From Marsupella aquatica (lineage: Eukaryota; Marchantiophyta): 64,000 nt of DNA. Every line of letters begins with the position of its first letter. Positions within the stretch are counted from its first letter, which is position 1. Location: contig OZ316891.1 of the NCBI GenBank assembly GCA_973895155.1, forward strand, positions 22,754,001 to 22,818,000. Direction: 5' to 3'. This document shows positions 36,062 to 48,018 of the stretch, one piece after another. The position numbers and the translations under genes are program-made. The notes beneath the pieces are model-generated. The model was given only the letters and a program-made list of their open reading frames with translations, had not been told where the DNA came from and did not search any database.

Positions 36062-36207
36062 TGTTGTAGTGAATAATTAATTAAAGCAATCATAAAGTAT
36101 CCAAGTCCAATTACCTCCACCTATTCAAACTAGTATCCCAAAATATTATAATAATTAGTTACTTAAATAGATATACTACTTAGTACTAACCAACAGTAAG
36201 TACTAAA

Positions 36208-36345
36208 AACATGTCTGATTCCAAACTAATTGACATAGACTCCCTCACTCTGACATGTCTGATTCCAAACTAATTGACATAGACTCCCTCACTCTGACAT
36301 GTCTAATTCCAAACTAATTGACATAGACTCCCTCACTCTGACAGA
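36208..36345. repeat. Three tandem copies of a ~44-bp unit
   Basis: ACATGTCTGATTCCAAACTA...CCCTCACTCTG is repeated three times with almost no divergence. It lies between CACTA copy B and element D, in what is probably the 3' flank of element E. Confidence 0.85.
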
Positions 36346-36728
36346 GTGACTACTAAAAAACATTTGACTTACTCAACAATAACACAGTGACGGACCAAAC
36401 GAGAAGTATGACCACCAAATGAGAAGTGTATTTTTGATTTTGCAAAAAATGGCAAAAAATCACTAAAATTAAGATCAAAAATGCTATTTTGAGGATGAAT
36501 CCAAAATTGCATCCAACATCGGATTTCAAATCGAGATACTGTGGACACAAAAACAAAGAATTATCACAATCCAGAATTCTGATACACGTCATCTAAAAAA
36601 AGGGCAAATTCCAAAACCTAGAAAAATAATGCTTTTCACGTGATCCTTCTAAAAGCTAAATCCGAGCGTCAAACAAACGAGAAAAACACAAGATTTCATT
36701 TTCGCCATCAAAATGGCAAACTGAAAAT

Positions 36729-38382
36729 GGGATACGACGTATCCCATTTCGGATTCAACCGTTGAACGTGGACAAAAACCGCACCAAATCATTCTCTTGA
36801 CGCTTCCATTTAACCTCGGGTTAAAAATATTTGAATTTTCAACTGCGGTAAAACCAAAAACTGCAAAAAACTGATCGCGCGGACTACAGTCGACCCACAC
36901 ACTTAGTTAAGTTAACCCGACATCTTTGGAATTTTTTTAGCCCCTAATGCATGATGAATACCAAACGGGATCCAAGTATCCACTATCGCATTCAACCTCA
37001 ATATTTTCTACCTGCAACTTTGCATCTGGAGATCTTTCGACATGAATACTAACTGAGATCCATGGATCCCATTTTTTTTGCAGGTCCAAAAACTCATTGG
37101 AAAAATAAGAGGATGAATACCATATGGGATCCATGGATCCCATCTACATTTTGAAGTTTTTGCATCGCTTACCTTGATATTCCAATTTGACGACCAATTG
37201 GGATCCACGACTACTCCTCAAAAATCTACAATTTAAATTTCAGCATTCCTTGAAAAGACAGACTCTCACTTGAAAAAACCCTTGTACGGACCAATCAGGG
37301 AATGCCATGTGTACAATGCCCCCAAAAACTACAAAAGGAAGAGCTTGCATCTATTTTTCATCTTCATTTCTTGCGATTACTTTGAGGTTTGTTCAGTATT
37401 GAGTAGTTGTTTTCATAGAATACTGTAATCTAAATTATCTCTGTTGGATAGGAATACGTACTCCTATACAACCCTTGTTTGATTCTCTATGGCGTCTTCA
37501 AGTGATGAGTCAATTTATAGTTCAGATGCATCTTTGCCAGATGTTGTTCAAAAATTTATTCCATCTCGTTTGATGAATGAATTACCAGCCTCACAGAGAG
37601 TAGTGCCAGAGATTTCATTTTCCTAAGAATTTGAGAAATCAGAGTCTGATTCAGAGTCTTGTAGGAGTGTTGTGGGTGCTCCAATTTCATACTATGTCTC
37701 TCCAAGTAAACCTCTTAAACGACGTCTACTTGTAAAGAAGCCTAATGTAGTTCCTACGACAGAGACACCTGGTTCTCCGCGAACCCCGACAGATCTTCAA
37801 AGATGAAGGCCCCGGTTTTTAATGCCAAGAAAAATGTTACCATGTAGGCCCGCCCAAAGATCTCCGTTGGTTTTCCAATGTCTCATTCTCCAGGAGTGAA
37901 GATAGTTGTGTCCAGTGTTCAATCACAGTTTGAGCGAATGAGGAGTCCAAATGTGCCGGAATTGCAGGGAGGGGCAGCCTCGGAGCAAAATTTGGTGGGT
38001 CGAATACCAAGTGGGAATTTGGTGGGTCGAATACCAAGTGGGATCCCACTTGGTATTCCCTACTCGAATGTTGAGAAATGGTGAACGCAAATTGCCTATT
38101 TCGTCTCCTTCAGTACCAATTTCCATGGGTCAAGTACCAAGTGGGATCCATGGATCCCACTTAGTATTCCCTCGTGGTATTTTGCAGAATCCTGTGCCCG
38201 AGTCACTGGTCTTGTGGACTTCCAACCCGAGTTCCGATGGTGGAATGCGAAATGGGATACGTGGATCCCAGTTTGTATTGCACAACGGAAAATTACCAAG
38301 TCATGACGCAGAATAGCAAGTGGGAAAGTTTTTATTTTGAAGTTCCGAAGGACAAATACGAGTTGGGATCCATGGATCCCAA
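36729..38382. repeat. Palindrome cluster 1 of element D (transposase side)
   Basis: Sites include 36729-36745 (GGGATACGACGTATCCC), 37126-37141 (GGGATCCATGGATCCC), 38038-38049, 38141-38160 (perfect 20-bp palindrome), 38254-38269 and 38363-38382 (perfect 20-bp), with weaker copies at 36967, 37055 and 37198. Most here use GGATCC arms instead of GGATAC, and both arms change together. Confidence 0.85.
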
Positions 38383-41300
38383 TCGGTATTCCCATCAGTT
38401 ATTTCACCGAGTGGTCAAACTAACAACATGGGGCTTTGAAGCCCTTTGGCGAGGATGCAGTGTGAGGTTTTTGGATCTTCCATTGGATGGCAAGTGCAGA
38501 ACGAAAGAGGGAAGAGATCTAGTGTCCAAAAAATTACTTGGAGATTGTTGCGAAGTGAGTTGCCGGAGAGAGGGCCCAAAAATCCAAAGGTACATGCTAA
38601 ATTGAAACTTGTCCAAAAATTATTCAATGGTCAAGATGAGCCCTCAAGTCGAGAAGAATCACCTAGGCTGGGATTACAATCTTAGAGACAAGTAGGCGGT
38701 ACTCCAACTGAAGATGTGAATATCATTAGAAGATTTCAAACTAGAAATCTCCGAACACCTATTACATTTTCAGAAGACTCTGAAGAGAGATGAGAGGAGG
38801 CTGCAAATGACAGAGAGACTACTTTAATCTCAAATGTTGTTGAAGAGATCCTGGGATGTGAGATTGTTCATGAAACAATTACAGAAAATGTGGAGAGTGG
38901 AAACAATTCTATAGAAGATCTTTTTGTTTTGAATTCTAATTCACTAGAAAATAGTGGGGGGGGTAAGTTCTCCCGACATTATTCAGGATAGAGTAGAGGT
39001 GACAAGACCGAGCAAAAAAATCAGAGATCAGATGATTAGAAAAGATAGACTTACCATTGCAAATCTAAAAAAGCGCAAAATTAAAGATATTTTTAAGTAT
39101 CCCTGTTGTGACAAGTTTTGCTTGAGGTCTCTGGGTCTAGAGGAATGCTCAAAACAACGCAAGTATTATTTTGGTCTTAAACACTTGCAGAAAAATATTT
39201 TGCTACGAGGTTGTATCATGAACAGTAGTAGTACTTCTCGTGGATATAGTGTAAACAGACAACCTATATGTAGAGGAGGATTCAAGAAACTATATTCTTT
39301 AGGTAATAATAGATTGGCAACAATCCATGCAAACATGTTTATAAGGATTGAACGATATACCTTTTGTAAGGAAGACTCACCTTCATTTCTAAACTTGGTG
39401 GAATGGTTGAAAGATTTTTTCCAAAAACATATGGATAGTCTTCCTCATAAAGAGATTCATCACTTGCCAGACAATTGGACAAAGCAAGAGATACATGGAA
39501 TCTTTGAAGCTGAAACAATGTTGCAAGAAGAACAACAAGTTACATATTCTTATTTTTTGCGTGTTTGGAAAAAAAGTTTCCAAATGTACGAATTCCTAAA
39601 AGGAGTCGATTTTCTACTTGTGGTCCTTGTACTGAATTCAAGACTCTTCGGGACAAAGCAACAACTAAAGAAGATAAAAGTAAGTTCCACTAACTATAAC
39701 CTTCAACTTTAATTTGATGACATGTACTTCAATATTTGTCAAAGTTTATCCTTAGTTATTGATTTTTAATTCATTGTTATTGTATCATTTCAGGAAAGTA
39801 CATCAATGCCCTTATGGAGCATCAAAAAGTACAATCATTGGAAAGGATGAAGTTAGCCAAGCATCGTAAAAAATGCTATGATGAACCCAACAAGTATTTG
39901 GGTATTTGTATAGATGGTATGGATCAAAAGAAAACAGAGCTACCACATTTTCTTCGTTGTCCAAAGAACATGGATGAAAAACATTTCATTCCAATACATG
40001 TTGTAGGTTGTCTCATCTTCAACAGGAACCTTGCAGCAAAAGTATTTTTGACATATCCCAATATCCATAATGATGCAAACTTGACCATACATGTTATTCA
40101 AAATGTATTGAATACATGGGATGGGACATTACCAAGAGTGTTATATCTTCAATTAGATAATACCACTAGGGAAAACAAGAATAAATTTTTGATGGCTTAT
40201 CTTCACATGTTAGTAGATTTGAAGATTTTTGACAAGATTAAAGTGGGTTTTTTGTTGGTCGGTCATACACATGACCAGATAGATTAGATGTTTAGTAAAT
40301 TTTTGTCTAGGTTAAACAAGCACAAAGCATTTCGCTTGGAGACTCTTGAGGATATTATTCGACGAGCATATTCACCTGAAGCTTTGATCATATTTGTGGA
40401 TGAAGTAGCCGATTTTCAAAAATTTGTCAATGAAACCGACCAGCCAAATGAGAAGGGAGTCTCAGGTAGAGTCTTGAGAGATCTCAATCTCATAACTTTT
40501 CAAAGGCAATTCAGATTCAAACGAGTCATGGAGGATGGAAACGAAGAGACAACATTTCACGGGAAACATCTTTCCACGACCCAAGATTGGGGAGATGCAG
40601 TGACGTTCGTCAATTACATTCCAACTTCAAGAATGTGGGTTGCTGCACAAATGTCACTAAAGTCAGCGAAAGGTGTTGAGAGGGATGGTGTCCATGATTC
40701 TTCCAACACAGATGGTGCATTAACTACTCTAGTGAAATATGAAAAAGCTATTCAGGAAGGTTTCAATTACTTTGACAATGAAGATAAACTTTGGTGGATG
40801 AGTTTTTTTGAGAAACAAAAAGATATTATCAAAAACCACCTAGAGGAAGGTGAGTGGTTATTTGAGTGGGTTTGGCCGCAACAAAATCAAGATGCAACAC
40901 TTCCAAGGGTGAGAAATGAACTTGTTGAAGAAGGTGTTGATCCAACTTTGGTTGACAATGTTGTTGGACCATAGAGAATTATGTACTCCGGACCTCGACG
41001 AAAGCAAGCTGAATTTGGAGATTTCAGAGATATGGAAGTTAACAATAAGTGGTCCATGATATGTGTAGCAGCACACAAGGATCCAGAAGGCAAGTTGTTT
41101 TGGATGGCAAAGGTGTCAAAGAATTTGACAACAACTGCAGACATTCCTAAGAGAATCAAAATCACATGGTACACAATTGAGGCAAGTGCTGAGTTTGCTA
41201 TTGATGGGAAATATTTTCCAGAGAAAGATAATATATCTAATCGACTTCTCCAAGATGAACTAGTTCTATCATCAACAGCGGTGTATGCATACAACTCTGC

Positions 41301-41393
41301 GCTTTTAAGTACTTATCAAATAGCAGCAAAAACTAAAAAAATATTATAGAGTCTGCTATATTAGAGCCAGGTTCTTCACCTTCAGAGGATTGA
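37489..41393 (+). pseudogene. DDE transposase-like protein (DUF7869-like) of element D, several interruptions
   Basis: The first ATG with a Ser-rich start is at 37489. From 38954 the frame shows a Cys-rich zinc-binding-like region (CCDKFCLRSLG), CRGGFKKLYSL, and a CGPCTEFK block before an intron (donor about 39681, acceptor about 39794). Then come the catalytic-like motifs: CIDGMDQKK, LQLDNTTRENKN and VGHTHDQID, an RNase H-fold DDE pattern seen in DUF7869-type proteins, and a charged C-terminus. Interruptions: TAA near 37624, TAG at 38683-38685, TGA at 38791-38793, TAG at 40285-40287 and 40972-40974, plus frameshifts in a G7 run (about 38957), an A7 run (about 39571) and an A7 run (about 41336). 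It converges on the fusion gene, which ends 12 bp beyond. Confidence 0.68.
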
Positions 41394-41404
41394 GATTGAT
41401 GTCC

Positions 41405-44400
41405 TTAAACAGGTACATGCATCAATTTTAGAATTTGATCTCGAATGAGTTTTCTAAGGTTACATGCTCTTTTAGAGTTGTACCATTTTTCGGTAAATAA
41501 AGACTGTGCATCAAGGCATTGTGTAATATGCCATTGAATTCTGATTTTGTCCATATTTTGAAGAACAAATAGACCACAATCTGAATTGTTTGGTTGTTGA
41601 GGTACCTGAGAAAGAATCTTAAAGTTAGTCCAAAGTGTTTAATAATTGAACTAAATCAAAGTTGAAATAACTTTTCAAATCCTTACCATTGGATTGTAAA
41701 TCTCCACAACTCCCATTGGAACTTTTCCAAAAAATAATTCCCATTCCATTGTAAAATATCTGCAAATTATCATTCAAAGTTCTTAGTCCAAAGTGTATAT
41801 TTATATACCACATAAATAATTAAAATGGAAAAAATGTAATAGAATACATACATACCTGCTCAGTATTGATCCAATTACATGGGTTGAGTGTAGACCGGCG
41901 AGAGAGTCTAGATGATACATTTTGATCAAAGATTCAATCCGATCCAAACATATTACAACCAGACTCCAGTGCATGCTCATGTGAATTGGCATGAGAATGA
42001 CCTCAATTTGGGAAAATGGTGGCCTGTAATAATTCCGCATCTTTTGAATTGATTCCAACAAGGTCTTAGCTGGTTCTGTTTCAATCCTTGAAACAAGCCA
42101 AGGGTAAAAAAAAAGGATACTGTGTTTACTGAGGGAGCCAGATCTCCATGTTCCTCGGTTATTAATTGTGGGTAAAATTCAATTATTTCATCACCCAAAT
42201 ATTGACCGGGTTCAAGTTGGCTCAATATTTTATTATCCAAAAGAAATCCACTAGAAGGATTGTGTGAGAATCTATGCAGAACATGTTTCAATACAAAATT
42301 CTCTTTTGGTTCCTGCAAAGACACTACTTTGTGAAATAAGAACATAGTCGAACAATCATAATCTTCCTCAATATTTCACAAGTTTGGATCAATAGATACA
42401 ACATGAGAGAACTAATCAAACTAAAGTCTACACCTCAAGGAATGGGCCAAGATCAAGTGCCGTAGCTTCATGTTCCATTTCATCCTCTTCATCCTCATCA
42501 TTGTCGTTCTCCTCCGCCATTGTAATGATGCAAGTTCCAGTGGTGAGGGTGCTCGTAGTACCACCAATAGGTGGTTGAACCTCGAAGCTCATGGGTCCTG
42601 TACCCTCCTTGGTTGCTTCATCATTCAAGTCCCACAATTCATCAAGCGTGACAAGTCAAGTCCGGATACAATCCACCTGGCTTGAATTGAGCTCCACGGA
42701 TGTCACCAGACGTTTCCCTAACAAGACAGCGCATGAGGTTGAACCACTCCCCGCACATAAATCAGCAACCCAATCCCCTGCTTCACTAAAATATTGAATG
42801 AACCAATCTGCTAGAGCTATCGACTTCTGGTAAGGGTTCACTATTTCCCCCAATGGTGTTACACATTTCTTTGTAACACAAGGGACTTTTATGATGTTTA
42901 CCATTTTCTCATCATGTTCAAAATTGTACATGTCTCTGGTCCTAATACCACTCTCGTGATAATATTCGATTGACCAGTTTTCAAAAGCCCAAGCCAATCG
43001 ATTTCCGGAAGGATGAGCATATATATTTGGCTTCTCCCAAATTCCAGCCTCGACTCCTGCGTTACAAGTTTTTCCCAGGGCATTCATCACAGACCAAGTT
43101 TGCTGCAAAGAGTGAATCACAACAAACCTCCATATCTTTGAACTTGTCACCTTGGCAAAACACTTCACCATATCCACAATATCACTCTCTAAAAATGGGA
43201 CCTCATTATTTTCAGAGCCAGGCGCATTGAATCCATAAGGAATGTCTGCAATTGCAAGTGTGTAATTCCTTTTCTCTACAAACTTATCCAGCGCCCTGAC
43301 ATCTCCACAATGCAATGTATATATGATGAAATTTCCATCAGCATTTTTCCATCGATGGTCACTCGACTCTGCTTCAACCGTTTCAATCCCACAATGACGG
43401 TTGTAGTTCTCAATCGCTTCTTGAACATAATTCTTAAACCCCGGGGGAATAACACTCAAATTCAGCTCCTCCAAAGGCTTCTCAACCGCATCGGCACCAA
43501 TTGCATCCTTGTTCTTCTTCTTCGAAAAAGCTTTCAACTGCAAACGCAAACTTGTTAAAAGAATCCGAAGAAAAGACAATGGGGAGACAACCATTTAGGT
43601 ATTCAAACAATCAAATTTGGACGACGAATGCGACATGGGATACCTCGTATCCCACTTTGCATTCAACCAAGCAAAAACCCCATTGAAACATCACCAACGT
43701 CAAATAACCACAAGTGAATCCGAGATGGGATACCCCGTATCCCACTTCGTATTCCACCAAGCAAAAAGCACATTGAAACATCACCAACGTCAAATAACCA
43801 CAAGTGAATCCGAGATGGGATACCCCGTATCCCACTTTGCATTCCACCAAGCAAAAACCAAATTGAAACATCACCAACGTCAAATAACCACAAGTGAATC
43901 CGAGATGGGATACCCTGTATCCAACTACGTATTCAAACAAGAATTCCAGGAAGGAAACCACCCAAATTCTTAAAACCATATAAGATTAGTCGACCATATG
44001 AGAAACAAATAGAAAAGTCCAATCAATGGAAGGAGAGAACATACCACATTGGACAACTTCCCACTCCATCTTTCGAGCTTGGCAGATTCAGTTTCTTTCA
44101 GAAATATTTGTTTGCAAGTCGCCCAGTCTGGCTGCCCTGACAACTGAACAAAAAGCTTGCTGATTTTCACAAGTTTCTTGTAACTCTCGGCTTCTTTTGC
44201 CATCTGCTCCAAAGAGATCATCCGGTCCTTCACTCGGAGAAGAAGGGACTCCAAAAATTGGTCGTGCTCAATTCCCTCGATTGCTCTCCAAGGTGTCAGG
44301 GTAAGGCCCCATGCAAGCTTATTCAAAGCTTTTGGAATTGACTGCACTTTTCCTTTTTTCTTCAATTTCTTGATCGGTGACTTCTGCTTATTTTGCCCTT

Positions 44401-46003
44401 TGATCTCCAACTTGTTCCACATCTCAAAGATCTGGTCTTGGAGTTCCCAGACCTTACCTGACCTAAACGCAATTTGGAAGAGAGGTTCATGCTTCTTCAG
44501 GCTTGTAGCGTCCCCCGGAAAAAACCCGTCGAGGCAAACCTCCATGGCACACGCTTCTCTAGTCTCCTTGGTTTTTGCCATACCTCTGGCAAGGAAAATC
44601 TTATGCATTGTTCGGATTTGATCAATGTTGTTCATTTTTTGCCTGTACTCCTGATCAATATTATGTTGGATGCTAAGTTTCTGAATGTCCTCCCTTGTGA
44701 GACCAGCATACACCCAAGCTTGGAGTTCATTGAAGATCTCTCTCCCATAAGCCTGATACAATTCTCTCTTAGCTCGAGCACCGTGATTACCTCCAATCAC
44801 TCGATATCTCTAGCTTGTTGCCTTTTCTAGGTCCCAGTCTGTCACTATTGGGCAGTCTTCAGGGATCACAAACAAGACAAATGGCATGGTGAAATTTGTT
44901 GGATTCATTTTCATCAAAGTCTTGATGTTCTCCACATGCAACCGATCGACTGTTCGAACCAATGTTGAGTTCTCATCGTCAATATCGTCAACAAGAAGCA
45001 GGTTAGTTGTTTTCAGAATAACTGTTGTCTTTTGAACTCTCTTGGTCTCCATCAACCGAGACACTTCTTCACGAACCACAACTGTCTCTTCCCGTTGCAA
45101 AGCTGTGGTGATATCTGTTGAATTGTTTTTCTTTTCTTTCACCACACCCCTAGATGATAGAGAAGGCCCACCTGACAAAGTTGAGGGAATCTGAGACTAG
45201 GTTTGTGAAATTGGTAAGACCAAAGATGAGACAACACTTCCGGGTGCAGATGGTGCACGCTTCTGGATGTCACGTCGATCCAGTTTCTCCTTGCCAGCAG
45301 CTTCTCCTGACACCGTTGCTTTAGAACCTTCCCCGGGGAGTTGATCTGCAAGCTTCCTCTTTGCCGGTTCCTTAAAAAAAACTGTGACAGATTTCTCCTT
45401 TGTCGAGGGTGTTCCAGACATCTCCCCTGACTTCGAAGCCGGATCGATAGGCTTTGTCACTTTCAACTTCAAAGAACGCTCTTTGATGCCAAAGTCAGCT
45501 AGGACGACGGACCGATATGCGACCTTGGTAAAATCCTCAACAACCCTCCAAGACTTGAAGACAAATTTCAAACACCAATAAGAAAAGTCCTCAATCTTCG
45601 GAACTTCCAAAATTAGCTTGCAGATCGGGCCATCAGGAAATGTGTTCATCGAGACCCAATCAAGTTTCTCGTAGTTGAGGACAACTACAGTGAAGGCATT
45701 GTTTGGAAGAATGCAAAGGTACATTGGAATCTTCTTTAGCTATTTTGTTTTTGCGTCGGTGATATCCGCCTCCGCAGTGTCCACGACTAATCCATAATGG
45801 CAATGGTCTTTTCCCTTAACTATAACCAACCACACAGCTGGACCTTTATAGGCTCTGTGAATATCCATTGCTTGGGCATCCCTGAAGTACCAACTATTCC
45901 TCACTAGTTTCTCCTTGGTGTAAAGGTCCTTCTTCCAAATCTCATCGACGATGGATGTCCGTGAGGACTCGGTCGAACCAGACGACTTTGATTTGTTTGA
46001 CAT
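41405..46003 (-). pseudogene. ParB-like / amino-DNA-methyltransferase / Ulp1 protease fusion, five exons, with in-frame stops
   Basis: Exons 46003-44045, 43537-42434, 42312-41856, 41759-41687 and 41605-41405 have consistent GT-AG borders and phases, giving about 1264 residues. Residues about 345-420 look ParB/sulfiredoxin-like (RTVDRL ... PFVLFVI ... YRVIGGNHGARAKREL). Residues about 730-930 form a beta-class amino-methyltransferase: LHCGDVRAL and motif IV DIPYGF come before motif I, DWVADLCAGSGST, then VELNSSQ (permuted order as in PF01555 enzymes, N6-adenine or N4-cytosine). After an acidic linker, the Ulp1/C48 domain has the full His-Asp-Gln-Cys set: MHWSLVV, YHLDSLAG, VPQQ and SDCGLFVL. 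Interruptions are TAG at 45740-45742, 45197-45199 and 44810-44812, TGA at 42656-42658, and one missing T in a run near 42107. All pieces are in one frame. If the TGA is a true stop, these would be two genes. Confidence 0.78.
43537..44045 (-). repeat. Intron with palindrome cluster 2 of element D
   Basis: The intron between the ParB-like exon and the methyltransferase exon contains four sites: 43637-43653 (GGGATACCTCGTATCCC), 43727-43743, 43817-43833 and 43907-43923 (last arm has one mismatch). The last three sit in a ~90-bp tandem repeat (ATTGAAACATCACCAACGTC ...). Outer arms such as GAATGCGAC and TTTGCATTC continue the inverted symmetry. Confidence 0.82.
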
Positions 46004-46068
46004 GTTCTTGTAAAAGATTGACACACTAAGAACAAGAGCATAAACATTCAAAAGTAGTTGAATGCAAG

Positions 46069-46576
46069 ATCAAATACGCGGTATCCCACTTTGCATCCAA
46101 CATCAACAATTGCCTAGAGTCTGATGCAAAGAATGAAAAATAGGGAAATGAATGCGAAATGGGATACGCGGTATCCCACTTCGCATCCAACATCAACAAT
46201 TGCCTAGAGTCTGTTGCAAAGAACAAAAAATAGGGAGTTGAATGCGAAATGGGATACGCGATATCCCACTTTGCATCCAACATCAAAAGTTGCGTAGAGT
46301 CTGATGCAAAGAACAAAAAAGAGGGAGTTGAATGCAAAATGGGATACGGGGTATCCCGGTTTGTATCCAACATCATCCAATGCGGCTCTTCTTGCAACGA
46401 TCCTCCCCAACGACCCTAAACCCTAAACATCAGGAATTTCTAGTAATCTGCACTGAAAGATGAAGTTGAATCCAAAATGGGATACGCGGTATCCCATTTT
46501 GTATTTAGAGTCAACAAACAACCGATGGAATACTAAAAAGAGGGTGTTGGATGCGAGATGGGATACGCAGTATCCC
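46069..46576. repeat. Palindrome cluster 3 of element D, upstream of the fusion gene
   Basis: Six sites immediately 5' of the fusion gene: about 46069-46087 (weak), 46161-46177, 46251-46267, 46341-46357, 46479-46495 and 46560-46576. The core is GGGATAC-GCG-GTATCCC with outer arms GAATGCGAAAT and its complement. The first four lie in a ~90-bp tandem repeat. Position suggests promoter or operator function. Confidence 0.85.
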
Positions 46577-47189
46577 ATCTCGTATTCAACCTTGAAATGT
46601 TCTGTTCTTCGCACTCAGGATTCAACAATGAAGTGCGATAAGGGGGGGAGAGTTTCTTGAGTTTTTACCTGCTTTTTTGTTTCGATTGGAGCAAATACGA
46701 AAAGCTATAGAGATGTTGCGGCCCGAGAAAAACGCGGAGGCAAGCAAAGTTGAGAAGGATAAGAAATGAGCGTAAACTTTTTGATCAGGCTCTCCTATTT
46801 ATACTTTATCACCTTTGTATCCATAGGCAATAAGGTGTATCCAAAAGCGGAGGGTTGGAGTCCGGAGGTCTATTTATACTTTTTTCGCTTGATAGGACTT
46901 TGTTTCTGACTAGATTTAGATAAGGCATATCCCCACGTCCTTATATTAAACCAAATAGATTTTACGCGTGGCGAATGTGGTTGATGCAAGGGTCGAATCA
47001 CAAAACTCTTTATTCATCCGGAACTAAGTTGATATTCTTAAAAAGAGTCCATTCTAACAAAGAGCCCATTCAAGATGAGCAGTCCAAAACATGAATGGAA
47101 GGACTCTAAACCGGACTCTAAGCTTCCCCATACATTTCCAAGAGCCTTGCTTGCTCATCTTTCTCAAGATTGTGCCAGTCTTCTTGAAA

Positions 47190-47718
47190 TCAATTTAGGT
47201 CAGACCTTGAAAATAAACCTATATTATCGATTGGAGGAAGATTCGATGTTTCCATCCTAACAAAAGCTTCAATATGAACATTCTGAAGGGGTTTTCCATT
47301 GGGAATGCTTGTCAACATTTCATTTACTTCCTCAAACTGACTTCTTGCTAGTCTAAGAATACCCCAGACTCGTGTACAAATTACAAGCTGGTTCCATTTC
47401 TTGGAGGTGCATCCAAGCCACACCATTGTTTTTAATCGCATCAATCTTTCATCAGCTTGGTTCTTGGAGGAATCAAATTCATCCTCTATACAACAAACTT
47501 TCAAAATGGGCCAAATGAACGTTTCAACAATCTCATCAGGAAGTCCATCCAAAAGCAATCCAGATTCTTTTTGGCCACTTTTTTGCTGAATTTGTTTCTT
47601 CTCTTTGTCGAATGACATCGCTAACCTTGTAAAGACAGGGTTCTCAGTGACGGCCATTCCAAAATAAGAGTGGCTACCTGGAGTAATAAATGAGATGGTG
47701 AGCTCTTTCTCAGCAACC
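47190..47718 (-). CDS. F-box-like protein exon of element D
   Basis: Following a TTTTGTAG acceptor at about 47719, the minus strand is open to TGA at 47190-47192. It contains LLDGLPDEIVETF ... MRLKTMVWLGCTSKKWNQLVICTRVW, which fits the F-box pattern (LPDEI, hydrophobic core, S/T-K-x-W near the end), though with an unusual insertion between the helices. F-box proteins link targets to SCF ubiquitin ligases. No leucine-rich or kelch repeats follow within the exon; a GTCTGA donor near 47209 could extend the gene. Upstream exons are unclear. Assignment is moderate. Confidence 0.5.
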
Positions 47719-48018
47719 TACAAAACAGTGATGGAAAAATTGATTTTATTTCTTTGATCAAAAGAAAATTATTTTCACAAAAATTTTGACCCAAGAACAT
47801 TCACCGAAACACTTACACACTAATCAAGAAGATTCAACACGATAAGTTAACCCAAGGATCTTCGTTCCAAATCCGACAACACAAATATGCCAATCGATGA
47901 TATTTGTTTTGGGCATCACGACAATAATTACAAGAAGAATTAACAGAGTGTAGACAACCACTCAAACATATCCTCGATTGAATTGGAACTTTGTCCTCAT
48001 TTTTTTCACAAAACTCTA

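Larger units (their letters stand above)
26336..36071. mobile_element. Complete CACTA DNA transposon, copy B (9.7 kb) with SET-domain gene
   Basis: It starts CACTACAACA (26336-26345) and ends TGTTGTAGTG (36062-36071), with a 3-bp duplication AAT at 26333-26335 and 36072-36074, which is the CACTA hallmark. Both ends are dense in TTTGCGAA motifs. It carries three genes: transposase (minus, 30787-27297), SET protein (minus, 32120-30964) and a TNPA-like protein (plus, 33418-35388). The transposase has two in-frame stops and the SET gene one frameshift, while the TNPA-like gene is fully open, so the element is young but probably not autonomous as read. Confidence 0.93.

Noticed and set aside
41349-41450. 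Extension of the D transposase through two more TAG codons to TGA near 41446
   Set aside because: It would overlap the Ulp1 stop exon; the shifted frame ending ESAILEPGSSPSED at 41393 is a better C-terminus.
42656-46003. Bacterial contamination explaining the methyltransferase
   Set aside because: It has spliceosomal introns, is fused to a eukaryotic Ulp1 domain and lies inside a TIR element in plant-like sequence.
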